Positions 1-10,605 of a stretch of DNA of 64,000 nucleotides are shown one piece after another (positions within the stretch are counted from its first letter, which is position 1; each line of letters opens with the position of its first letter). Both the position numbers and the translations under genes were made by a program. This stretch comes from Thamnaconus septentrionalis (taxonomy: Eukaryota; Chordata; Actinopteri; Tetraodontiformes; Monacanthidae). Where the stretch lies: NCBI GenBank assembly GCA_009823395.1, contig CM020518.1, forward strand, positions 15,427,001 to 15,491,000. Direction: 5' to 3'. Under the pieces are notes generated by a model. It did not search any database. It saw nothing but the letters and a program-made list of their open reading frames with translations, and was not told the origin of the DNA.

Positions 1-1940
1 TTGTTTGTTTGATTTGGAACGCAATGAATAAATAACGGCACGCATTCCTTTATCTTACCAAAGGGGGTCCGCAGCCTATTCCAGATATGAATAGGGGAGC
101 AGGAGAAGGGTACCACACCAGTTTCCAATCATCACAGGGCATCACCACACACATGCATTCACAGCATGCGACATCAGAATCACCCATTAGATTCAGGTGC
201 GATTGACTAGACACGCAGGCGATGCGCTGCTGGGATTCTTACGACCTGCACAGCTTCCTATGGTCGACTGAAACACACTGGAATGCCTTTGTATTTTATT
301 ACTGTTTCAAGAACCTCCATGTGCTTTAAAATCAGTTAAGTTACATATTGTATGAGACTGTACAAAAATGATGAGGACATTACGAAGAAGTGCTTATTAG
401 TGTCTGTGGGTTTCTCAAAGTTAAATTTTTTTAAGTAGGAATTTTCTGTCGCATCCTTGGAGTCACAGATTCTATGGAAGCGGATTATTTCTGATTTGAC
501 AATTTCCTTAAAAGTACCTTTTAGGTGGAAACAGTTTTTGTGGTTAGGTTTGGGCTTTCATATACATATATGTATATATACATATACATATAAATTGTCA
601 GCATTAAAAACATTGACATTACCCGTGTTCAGGTCCTCAAGCTGTACCTGTCAAAATAATATTTTATTTTGATAGTCTCTTCTTCCCTTGTGTCTACTGT
701 ATCTACTTCCTGTCCCTGTTTTTTTGTTGTTGTTTTTTTTATTGTGCAGACACTTCTGTTGGGTTTTGTTTGTGAGATTCAATATACGAGTATTTCTGTT
801 GGGGTCCTGCCACCAACACCAATCCCCAACACTTTCCGAATCACAGGTCCGGCTGGAGTGTTGTTTTTTTTTTTCTTTCTTTCTGTTTTATATAACACCT
901 TGCCCTCATGGCCGCGGCACATACAGACAGGTAGCAGCCACACTCGGAATGCACTTGCACCCCCACCCATCGGGTCTCGCTATGCTGGTCCTGGACTTGC
1001 CGACAATACACAAGCAGCCTCGTGCACTGCTGTGGACATAAATCCTTATTTTTACTTTGGTTTTTGGAGAAGATCGCATGAGATGCTGGATTCAGCCTAG
1101 GACAGAAATTCAGTTTTCCTTCTTAATCTGGGTTCTTTGTGTTTGTGTTTATTTAAAAAGAAAAGGGTCATTTTTTTGTTTCATTCAATTCAATTCAACA
1201 AAATGCACCTCTGATAATAAGTGCGTCTAGATGTGCTGTTTTGAAAGAAATAATGATAAAAACATCAAAAAGGTAATCCTTTGTGTTTATTTGGTTCCCA
1301 ATTAAGACACTCTGGTCAGAACTGATTTATATAAATATGGACAGAAAGAGGACAATAACAGAATCTTAAATATGCAAATCAAACTGTGATTAATCGCAGT
1401 TAACTATGGAAGGTCAGAGATTATTCTAAACGCTATAGATGCTATTCTCCAGACTTTTTCCACTAGCCGTTTCCTTGCTGTGGTGTCCAAAGTGCCTCTT
1501 CTTTTTTGGGAATATTCTCTGTGAATCCAGGAGGCTGTTGCAGTCCCAGTGTATCAGCAGCTGTTTTTGAAACACTCGTGGCACCAACAAACGTGCCACG
1601 TTCAAAGTCACTCAAACCCCCTTTCATCTCCATTCTGATGCTCTGAGTTCCTGCCATGTCATTGGCTGATTGTACCCTCCAAACCTAATAGAGCAGGCGG
1701 TGAGTCTGTTCCTTTCTTCTCGTCATGAATCTCCCTCGTCGTGTCACAACATCTTAATCTGATTCGTGCAATGGGGATGGTTTTGAAGTCATTATGCTCA
1801 GAAAATGGATTAGCGCTTTTTATTTATTTATTTTATTTTCTTTACCAATGTCTAATTTGCATCCGCGCCGTGCCTCAAGTATCTCGCAGGTGTTGCAGCA
1901 GCGAGTCTCGTAAACACCTTTGTTTTGTATAATGAAAGGC
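1..1940. other. Intergenic DNA, no gene seen
   Basis: No frame shows a protein family I recognise. The short open frames here are rich in Phe, Leu and Cys and follow T-rich or TG-rich runs, as expected of chance frames. The only local structure is an alternating TA/CATA run at about 559-592 that is nearly self-complementary. No splice-flanked coding exon could be defended. Confidence 0.6.
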
Positions 1941-1945
1941 AGTTT

Positions 1946-1997
1946 TGTGGGGTGGGGTGGGGTGGCGGGGCGGCGGCGGCGGCGGCGGGGGGGGGGA
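1946..1997 (+). repeat. G-rich tract (GGGGT then GGC repeats)
   Basis: Three GGGGT-type units run into a GGC repeat and then a run of about ten G. At least four G-runs of three or more lie close together, which fits the general pattern for a G-quadruplex on the plus strand. Whether it folds, or is simply a microsatellite, is not shown by the sequence. Confidence 0.75.
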
Positions 1998-2029
1998 GCA
2001 TTTTCAGAACACCGTGCAAATACTGAATA

Positions 2030-2345
2030 ATGGAGGATTAGAAGAGGCTCATTTGCATATGAAAAAAGGACAGTTCACTTGTGGGGAGCTCTAGATGCCT
2101 CCAGTCTATGGATGAACGCCGGGATGAGTAATGGGTCTTGTGGATGAGCACGTGCAGAAATAGCTCACGGGTTTTTCCTCCCGGCTCGATCCAGTTGAAT
2201 GGCTTACATAGAATTAGCCTGGCGCCGGAACTATAGGATTTGGCTGTACGAACACAAATGACAGGTCATTTAACACGCGCCTGTGATACCGCGGCGTAAT
2301 GTGGTAATTGTTTGCCTGTGTAAATATGAACCTGAGTGTTCCCGT
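2030..2345. promoter_or_regulatory. Candidate conserved non-coding element
   Basis: This block is unique in the window, free of simple repeat and of mixed composition. It contains an octamer-like ATTTGCAT at 2051-2058 (POU-type site), TGACAGGTCATTT around 2260-2273 and several TAAT-like cores. Blocks of this kind next to microsatellites often prove to be vertebrate enhancers, but that is inference from composition and motifs only. No coding frame explains it. Confidence 0.25.
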
Positions 2346-2645
2346 TTTTCTTTTTCGGTTTGGTTTGTTTTTTTTTTTGTTTGTTTTGGTTTTTTTTTAA
2401 CCGCAAATCCGCCTTCCCCTGGAGGGAGCGGACGACTAATTGGCCGGGTTGCGTGCCCATCCTTGGCAGTGAACGGGGCGGAGGGGGCGTAACGGAGTGC
2501 AGGGGAATTTTCTGGCGACGGCAGCGAGGCACAATTGCTGCTCTTTTGGACGCGGTGACAGTGTGTGTCAGGGAAGAGCGCGGCGAAGGAAGAAAAATCA
2601 ATCTGGGCTTGAAAGGCATTTTGTTCAACAGGGAAAGTGGAAGCA

Positions 2646-2730
2646 GGTGTGTGTGTGTGGAGAGGGAGAGGGAGGGAGGGAGGGAGGAGAGAGAGAGAGA
2701 GAAAGAGAGAGAGATGGAGGGAGGAAAGGG
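2646..2730 (+). repeat. Purine-rich GT/GA microsatellite
   Basis: A short GT run leads into GGGA and GA repeats, giving about 80 bases that are almost wholly purine on the plus strand. Open frames on both strands across it (Arg-Glu on plus, Ser-Leu-Pro on minus) are products of the repeat. Confidence 0.85.
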
Positions 2731-5700
2731 CGCGATAGAAATGTTATGACAAGGATAGATATGAAAAAAATGAATGCCACTCCAAAAGGAAAAAAAAAAA
2801 AGATGAAAAAAGTTGTTTCTGATAACTGACCTATAAATTTCATTTAAACTCGCCCGGACATTCCCAGCAAGCTGTACCGAAACGAAAGGCCTCTGAAGTC
2901 AGAATATCAGCTCAGAAACTCTCCCATGACCTCGACCTCGAAAGTCAGTTTGACTCTGTCGAGCCACTGAGCTGCGCACTCCTGCACTGATTCTTTGCAT
3001 TTGTTCTGCGCTTCTTTCTTCTGGCATTGATACAGAAATGTGTGTGCAGTTTGCTGTTGTCAGCAGGTTTTTATCTCACAGTTATGACAACACAACAACA
3101 CCGGAGGCTGCCAACTTGCTGTGGCATCATTCCAAAAAGTCCAAATGTTTCCGGATTACAGGTTATTACCAATTCACATGAATGAGTGCTACATTGACAG
3201 ATTTGTTTTTTTTTTTTTTTGATTAAAAGAACAGTCATGGTAAATGTTTGGTACAGTCGAGCTTCTGTTAATTGTGATTGGCCTTGCTAACTCTTGTTGA
3301 TAACAAAATAAAATAAAAAAAAAGTATTAGTAAAACATTGACATGATCTGTCACTACAACACTTGAAACAGATCACACTGACAATCAACATGTCACAGCT
3401 CAAAACCTAAAACGAACAGACCAGCAACGATCCCGCTTGTCAGGGACCATTGCAAAGCCATTCTTCACTTCTGCCCCTTGGCAGAAAAGTAATTCATGCA
3501 ATCAATGCACCCAAAAATCTGAATTACCCACTGATGTTTGAATAGTGGCAGGCCAGCGAGCCATTTCCATTGGCTTTTTCAAACGTTCAAGGGAGGCTTG
3601 ATTAGAGTTTTCCTGTCACTTAATGGCAGGTTGGGTGGTCTTGCTGCAGCCATGACATCAGTGTACATGCACTAGTCACAAATTGCAGGGAAATAAAGAG
3701 ACCCACCACAACACAGCATAGTGTTAAAAAGAAACCTGCAATTTACGAACGTGCTATACACAGAAATAAGCAGAGAGCAGCATCTGCGGCCATGTGACAG
3801 CACAGCCAGTAAAAGGCCAAAGGGACATATAGAAATATAATTGTGATCCGCTTTGACATTTTCCAGAAGCCGGCAAGGCTCATATGTTTTATCTATGTAC
3901 TGTGTGTGCCTGTGTGTGTGTGTTTGGAGCGTCTTAATCTTGGATGGAGAACCTGAAGGCTTTGCACTTATTATTGTTTTTAGTTTTATTGTTGTTGTTT
4001 ATTTTTAATCATTGTCGCCCCAGAAGCCATTGTTAAAAAGTGCACGAAGTCAAATCATCTTCTTTTTATGGACTCCCGCTAAATGCAAGACGACGGCGCG
4101 CCGACAGAAAGGGACTACAACGTTTTTTGCTTTAAGGGCTTGAAGACGCTTGTTCTGTTTATCAGAGAAAAAAGAAAAGAAAAGACTAACAATAAAGAAT
4201 AAGCTGCTGACGGATAATTGAGACGGCGTGAATCACCACTCAGAGACAGAAAAGGTAAAAAGCTGAGAATGTACCTGTGCTTCCTAAAGACACGCACGCT
4301 CCTCCATATTTCAGGGCTGAGTGCGTCTCCTGCCATCTTTCTCCCTGCGTCTTTCTCCCCCAGTCGCCCGTGTGATGGACTGACCCAGGGATATAAATGA
4401 CACAAATTCCTATCTATCATCCCACCTCAGTTCCCTTCCCTCCTGGTCCCTCCCCCTTCCGTGCTGTGGAAATCAAAGACTGCTGAGCCAGGGGGAAAAG
4501 AGATTCCATCAATCTTCGCTTGTCCCTAACAGTCACGTTTACCTGACAAAGTTACGCGGCACTCTGTGAAATGCGGGTCCCTCCTTGCCGAAGCCCTGGC
4601 TTGTGCCCCCGAGATACTGTTTCTCTGCCTTTTATTAAATTCTATTTAATGGGCCCCGCCTCGCCGCCCCGGCAGCCGGGCGCGGTCGCATAATGCGAAC
4701 GTGCAAGATCATGGAATCTGTCTCATGACCTTCGTCACGCGTCTTCCTCCCTCTATTTTAAGCTTTATTTATTCAGGGCTGTTTTTCGCTGAGCACGCAG
4801 GCTCACTTTACAGCGCCGCCTTGCTTTGTATTCACGCCGACGCGTGCATCCAGAGGGCTGCATTTACCTTTGGACAATAGGCAGGTGGGAGGCTGCCTGA
4901 AGGGCTCCCACAGTGGTAGTTTCCCAGCTACAGAGTCCCCGCTATCTCCCCGTCTTCCTTAAATGCTCCCCATTATGACGACGCCATTCTCAGCAAATTG
5001 GGAATAAGGAGACCTGTAGGAGGCAAGAACACACTCAAAGCAAAATACAGTTGGAAACCAAGAGTGTGGGAAGTGAGGCAGGACTCAAATGTCAATGGGA
5101 TTTGGCTTAAACCCACAACCCTTTAAGAGCTACTCACTGCAATACTCATCGGCAAAGTTTGAAGAATTCAGAGGGAAGAAAATTCTTGTTACTTTGAAAG
5201 AGAAAGTTTCAGATTTGGGCTGCAAAGCAAGTCTGAGCCACATGGGAGTAAAAAAAAAAAAATCCAAAAAATAGAAAGAACTTTCAGGCCTGAGTCATTA
5301 AGAGCTCATGAGTCTAACCAACTCGTTGTGCATCGTTCAGCAAAGTCGACGTGAACCAAGAAACACAAGCAATATCAAACTCGTTCTGTTTCTGTGTTGT
5401 CTTTGACCAAGCAGTTTCCAAATGAGGTCCAACGTTAAAATCCACATTTAAGTCCAACCATCTTCTTAAACTATGGGTATCCATTTAGCTAGGGATGCTA
5501 ATCACAGCAGGTAATCACCCAATGATTCCCGGGCGCGGCACCGCTGCTGCCCACCGCTCCCTCAGGGAATGGGTCAAATTTCGCATCCTTCGGGACGTGA
5601 CAATCAGTGGGACTTTAACCTATAACCTTTTTAAGTCTCCCCATTAAAGATAAAAGGGGAAAACAAATTGGTGGCCTGAGACCAGGACCCACAATTCGCC

Positions 5701-6920
5701 TGAGCAGCCACAATGGCCCATAACGTAACACGCCACTCCAGGTCCCATTGAAAACCTCTCCTTCAGTCTTTTCGCTAAGAGGTGACACTTATCGGGCAAA
5801 TATCAGTTGGAAGCTGACAACTTCTGGGGTGATACTTCACAGCACGAGATTGGCAAACAGATCTATTAAATCCCACATAGGAGCAGCGCAAGACTCAATC
5901 ACAGCTTGGGTGCCATCGAGTCAGACAGGCCACTGATTGAATTCATTGAAATACCTGCACAAGCGAATAAAATCATCCCAAGCCTGGTGTTTCATTTTGT
6001 GTTTTTTTTTTGTTTTTTTTGTGTCAATTCCCCAAATTGCGACATTTTTCTATTGACGGTGAGGGAAAACTGTGACAAAATTGAAAACCCAAAGGTGACA
6101 ATCTTCTGTTCTGACTTGGACTTCCCACAATCGCTTTTTGAAAACACCTGAATTGGGGATGAAAACTGGGGGAGCTGTCTCATAAAGCTGAGAGCTGTCG
6201 CCGGCGCTCTGTGTCATCTTGTCGTGCTGTGCAAACCGTGTCATTTATTTTGTCTAAACAATGGACTGTTTTTTTCTTTGGCTTCCGAGTGGCATAAAGG
6301 GGTTTGAGTGTCATCACAAAGGATCACAGAAACAGTTTTTGTAAGGGACACATGGAATCTTCTCTGATTGAAGTGGAGCTGGTCACTTGAAACCCTATAA
6401 TCTGGACAAATTCTGCCCCCCGCCCTTTTCTTTTGGCTAGCTTATCTTCTTTTCCATTGTTGCTGCCACTTTACTTCAAATTATAAGGTTGAAGACTAAC
6501 TAAAAAAATAAAATAAAAAATCATTTAAGGCTTTACGGAATGATTTCAGCAGATTTACATCAAGCGTTTGTCCTTTACGCAACGGGCCCTGTGTGCAGAC
6601 AATATGTGATTAATTCTTTGCTAACTTACGATATGGAGATATATGAGGCCACCCTCTGTTAGTCCCCGAATCAATTTGTGTGAAGTCAAATGTATTCTAA
6701 AGAGTACTTTGCATCCACAGCTGGGGTACGTCTCCCCTTGTTATCCTCATCTTGCCGGAGGAGAGCTGAGGAAGATGAGGCCAAGTACTCTGCAAAGCCA
6801 CAATAAGCCCTCCCCTCTGGCATTGCTGCATGATATATGCTTTATTTCAGATACTGATAAGGCATTATATATATATTCACTGGTCGGAGTTGATGCTGCT
6901 GCTTATTCTCAAGACTCATG
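2731..6920. other. Intergenic DNA, no gene seen
   Basis: I see no recognisable exon. About 4540-4900 is richer in C and G, with CpG-containing words such as GGCGCGCC-like and CGGGCGCGG. It is unique in the window and could be a regulatory block, though no promoter motif set supports that. Poly-T runs occur near 3210 and 6003-6020. Fish-type transposon ends were looked for and not found. Confidence 0.5.
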
Positions 6921-7010
6921 AAATGAAATGAATGACATGAAACGAACAAGATGTGCTTTAACTGCAGAATTGCAGCTTTACTTTGAGGGTATCTACATCC
7001 AAATCAGGTC

Positions 7011-7052
7011 AACAGTGCAGGAATTACAACAGTTTGTAATTCCTGCACTGTT
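7011..7052. repeat. Perfect 19-bp hairpin inside the Tc1 inverted repeat
   Basis: Arms 7011-7029 and 7034-7052 are exactly complementary (AACAGTGCAGGAATTACAA against its reverse complement) around a 4-nt loop. The other inverted repeat of the same element lacks this palindrome: after the shared TTTGTA it runs on as TTTGTGTCTCCCAC. The hairpin therefore arose locally in this copy. Confidence 0.9.
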
Positions 7053-7101
7053 TTAAGGGAAAAAGTCCCACTTTTTAAGGGACCAAAAGTAACGGGACAA
7101 A

Positions 7102-7530
7102 TTAACAATTATAAATCAAATGTTCACTTTTTTGTAAATCCTCTGCAGCCTGAAGTCTGGAAGGCATAGACATCACCAGCCGCTGGCTTTCATCCCTGGT
7201 GATGCTCTGCCAGGCCTCTACTGCAACTGTCTCCACTTCCTGCTTGTTCTTGGGGCATTTTCCCTCACTTTTGTCTTCAGCAAGTGAAATGCATGCTCAA
7301 ATCGTATTCAGGTCATGTGACTGACTTGGCCATTGCATAGCATTCCACCTCTTTGCCTGAAAAAACTCTTTGGTTGCTTTTGCAGTATGCTCTGGGTCAT
7401 TGTCCACCTGCACTGTGAAGCGCCGTGCAATGAGTTCTGAAGGATTTGGCTGAATATGAGCAGATAATGTCGCCCCAATAACTTCAGAATTCATCCTGGG
7501 TCCCTTAAAAAGTGGGAGACACAAATACAA
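7102..7530 (-). pseudogene. Tc1-family transposase C-terminal remnant
   Basis: On the minus strand the reading includes FTVQVDNDPEHTAKATKEFF and then NAMQWPSQSHDLNTI. These are the second-aspartate region (family form DNDPKHT) and the SPDLNPIE region of Tc1 DDE transposases. A TGA at 7297-7299 ends this frame at the point where the family has its catalytic Glu. One base over, the reading goes on as EHAFHLLKTKVRE, then returns to the original frame as KCPKNKQEVETVAVEAWQS and RDESQRLVMSMPSRLQA, stopping at 7102-7104. Two compensating frameshifts are therefore present. The helix-turn-helix DNA-binding domain and the first catalytic Asp are absent. The first dozen residues of the open frame come from the inverted repeat and are not protein. 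Confidence 0.9.
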
Positions 7531-7690
7531 ACTGTTGTAAATCCTACACCGATGTAAATACCCTCAAATTAAAGCTGTAGTTAAAGCACATCTTGTTTGT
7601 TTCATTTCAAATCCATGTTGGTGGTGTTTAGAGCCAAAAAGATCAGAATTGTGTGGATGTCCAAATATTTATGGACCTGAGTGTGCATAT

Positions 7691-10168
7691 ATAGGAAGGG
7701 GTTTGGGTTTTATTTGGTCTTGAGGATCAGCAGCAGCATCACTTCCGACCCGTCAAATGCCGCCCAGGAGCCCAAGCCTGCAGGCCGCCTGATGAGACTA
7801 GAGAGGAAAGCGGGCAAAATAACTTAAGCCCCGGAGGGCCGGATGGACAACACCAGTAGAGGGTCTGCTGACAGAACTGCGTAGGGGAAACACTCTGGCC
7901 GAGGTGGTTGGCTAGAACGGGAACATCGTTCTCACAGCTTTATCTCCCCACGGCCGATCTCGGGGTGACATAACGTGACGTGACTCCGCGGCGGGAGGCG
8001 CTAGCCCTGAGGACGCGTGACTCACCTGCGTGGATGGTGAGCCTCTTCCCGTCCCGTGCAAACGCTAACGTAAAGTGACGCGCGGCTACCTCGGGAACGC
8101 GGGACGACAGGCGCGATATGCGCACCGCGGAGTGTCAGGGTGGCCGCGCCGGCCGATCGGAGTCAGTGAGGGCGTCGACTCTCTGGAAAGGAGGGGGGCA
8201 CAGGAAGGAGCCACCTGAGATCTCATGCTCTGATCACTGCGAGGCGCGCGCATGAACGTTTAAGCTGGGGTAAATCGTACAGCTGCTACTCGCCTAACCT
8301 CCCCAACTAAAGAGCTCATGAAAGGCAGCGACGAACCGCTGGAGGTTGACATTGCTGCAAACATCCAATTGAGGCACGCTCGGCAGAGGCGGCAGGATCC
8401 GCCGCAAAGGACGACCACTCAGATGGGGAAGAATGTGATTGGGATTGTTTTGGGTTTCAGCTGTGATGCTCTGAACGAAAGAACACTCAGGAAATTAGGG
8501 CGAATCTGGCACGCTGGATACCAAGGGCCAGAAAATCCATGCAAATAGCACCAAAAACAGTGCGTCCTGTCCTGAAAAGCGGCGGCAAATGCTCTGAGGT
8601 GCAAGTAGCAGCAGGGCTGCGCCAGACTCAGAATATATATTTAAAGGAGGCATTTTGTGCAAAATGACACCCCCCTTCTACGCAAATATGCCTCATTCGA
8701 AACAGCGCCGCATCCACAAAGGCTTTGCGCTCACGCCCGCACGTAGTTTGATGGAGGTGAACAAAGCTAGGCGCAGTTTTGTCGGAACAACTCTCTCCTC
8801 TTTGAAGAGCTGATGATGAGGTGTGCGTACGTAGAAAAATATCATATACACACACACCTCATCATATAGAAAATAAATATTTTACTTATTTATTTTATAA
8901 GTTCACTGACACTTGAAACCTGCACTGACTTGATGAGTTCAGCCAATAAAACAGCTACAAATCGAATCACACTCAGGTGGTGTAACTAAACGATGTAACA
9001 CAATAAAGTACAGTATATATAGTTCCAATGTTTATTAATGCTCGTGTCGGTGTTCGCATGAGGCGAACATGTTACACTTTCGCTTTAAGAGGATGACAGA
9101 GACCCTGGAAAGGTGTGCGTACTGTTTGGAGAGACGTGTACCACTGACTGTGTATTTCTCGGCGTGAGTTGGAGGAAAAGCCAAGGTGCGTGTTATTTGA
9201 CATCAACGAAAATAAAGCATTCTGTCAGAAGTTGAAATGAGGTGCGCGATATAATATCTGACGATCTATCGGGTCGTCAGGTTGTGCTTCTGACTCTTCA
9301 GGTGCCACATTTCTGGGCGTTTTGGAACCAACGCAAAGGTGCCGCAGATTGTGGCAAAAAAAAACCCCACAATTTAACACTGCGATCCATTCTTTGTGGA
9401 TCTGGCCCCCAAGTCTTCACTTCAGATAAGGATAGTTAGTCATCTTGACTGTAGTTTTGGATTCACTGGGCATGAGTGCATGAGTTTACTTACGTTTTAA
9501 TGTTTTCAAAAAGTTAAAAAAAAACATGAAATTAAAGTTGAAACAGAAGCTTCTCCGCAAAGGCACAGCACGTTCATTTTTTTCAACCCAATTGCGGTAG
9601 AAAACAACAAAATTATTGAAACGCAAACAACACTCGGCTTCGTAAATATTTTCGGCGGTTGTGGCAATCCGAGGCCAAATTGTTTATTCCGTTATTTGCC
9701 TCTGTGAACAAATAATAGCGTCGCGTGAACCTGCCGAACGTGCTTCCCCAAAACGCGCAGGTGGTCGCGTCTGTCTCCAAAAGTCGATGTGCATATGCTT
9801 TTCAAACACATCCCTTCCACTGCCAAAGTCCCAAATCGTGAACATTCTTCCGTGAAGTGAGCGTCGTCCCGTCTGCCACTGTGAAGTCAACACCCTCAGC
9901 CGCTGAACCTCAGCGCACGCCCGTGTACACTTGCAAAAATGAGCCAGATGCCTGCCCACGGGGGTCGGGGAGGGGGAAATGCAGAGGAGCAGCAACAGTG
10001 CAAATTCGGGGTGGATTTTCTTTTATTATTGCATAAAGTTAAAGGGATTAAACGGTGAATCTCATTGTCAGTTATAAAAAACTTGACTGAAATGATGAGT
10101 TCGCACATTTTTACTCCTTGAATCAAAACTGCAAAAATACCCAAACTAGGGATGTGTGCCAAAGTGGG

Positions 10169-10172
<4 letters not shown>
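7691..10172. other. Intergenic DNA, partly GC-rich, no gene recognised
   Basis: About 7740-8420 is unusually rich in CpG for this window (words such as GGCGCGATATGCGCACCGCGG), yet no open frame resembles a known family. The 76-residue plus frame at 8318-8548 is charged at its start but matches nothing I know. The stretch 8620-9280 has the look of an old repeat (poly-A signal-like words and local inverted repeats), but I could not find paired ends. A fish repeat not known to me is possible. Confidence 0.4.
8813..8865. repeat. 13-bp inverted repeat
   Basis: ATGATGAGGTGTG at 8813-8825 is exactly complementary to CACACCTCATCAT at 8853-8865, with a 27-nt spacer. It may be the fold of a small decayed element or a chance by-product of the CA run between the arms. 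Confidence 0.6.
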
Positions 10173-10206
<34 letters not shown>

Positions 10207-10260
10207 ATCATTGTCTTTTTCACATTGTGGGGGTCAGGCCAGTGAATCAGCTCTGTGGTC

Positions 10261-10334
<74 letters not shown>

Positions 10335-10335
10335 A
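10173..10335 (+). repeat. Compound (CA)n - (CT)n - (CA)n microsatellite
   Basis: A CA run occupies 10173-10204. After about 60 unique bases a 45-base CT run (10266-10310) passes directly into a second CA run (10310-10335). Long Thr-His, Ser-Leu or Arg-Glu open frames on both strands come from this repeat and should not be taken as genes. Confidence 0.95.
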
Positions 10336-10577
10336 GTTGGAGGTCCATGCAATTATTGTCCCTGTCAGTGGTTGCAGGTGCTGCTGTGTTGGGCCTTTTT
10401 TGTTTGTTTCTTCTTGTCCTTCTCTGTCTCATCTATTTTCTCATTACATTTCCATTATTCAGGCTCCTGTTTATTAGAATATTTTATCCCTGAATCTATT
10501 GGGCCTAATCTCTTGAGAAATTTACTCTTATTCGGACAGAGATTGAGTTACATCGCCTTTAATATGCTGCAGAGCCA

Positions 10578-10605
10578 CAAAAAAAAAAAAAAAAAAAAAA
10601 AAAAA
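10578..10605 (+). repeat. Poly-A run of about 28
   Basis: This is an uninterrupted A run. It could mark the 3' end of a retrotransposed copy on the plus strand, but the DNA upstream of it (10336-10577) contains nothing I recognise as a retrotransposed gene or SINE. Confidence 0.8.

Larger units (their letters stand above)
6925..7690 (-). mobile_element. Internally deleted Tc1-like DNA transposon
   Basis: The two ends share a long inverted repeat. The left part (about 6943-7090) and the reverse complement of the right part (about 7500-7620) both read AACAAGATGTGCTTTAACT, then a TTTGAGGGTAT segment, a TTACAACAGTTTGTA segment and CCCACTTTTTAAGGGACC. The right outer end, at about 7645-7685, carries the Tc1-type phrase TCCAAATATTTATGGACCTG. 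The matching outer left end is missing or too diverged to see. Between the repeats lies only the C-terminal part of a Tc1 transposase, in minus orientation, so the inner repeat is joined directly to mid-gene. The copy cannot encode a working enzyme. The family is called from the ends and the remnant protein. Confidence 0.85.

Noticed and set aside
2266..2843. 110-137 residue frames on both strands
   Set aside because: They cross a poly-T stretch and a GA/GGGA tract. Residues are dominated by Phe, Arg, Glu, Ser and Leu runs set by the repeat.
7853..7866. CCAGTAGAGGG word resembling a CTCF core
   Set aside because: The GGC part and the two bases after it do not match.
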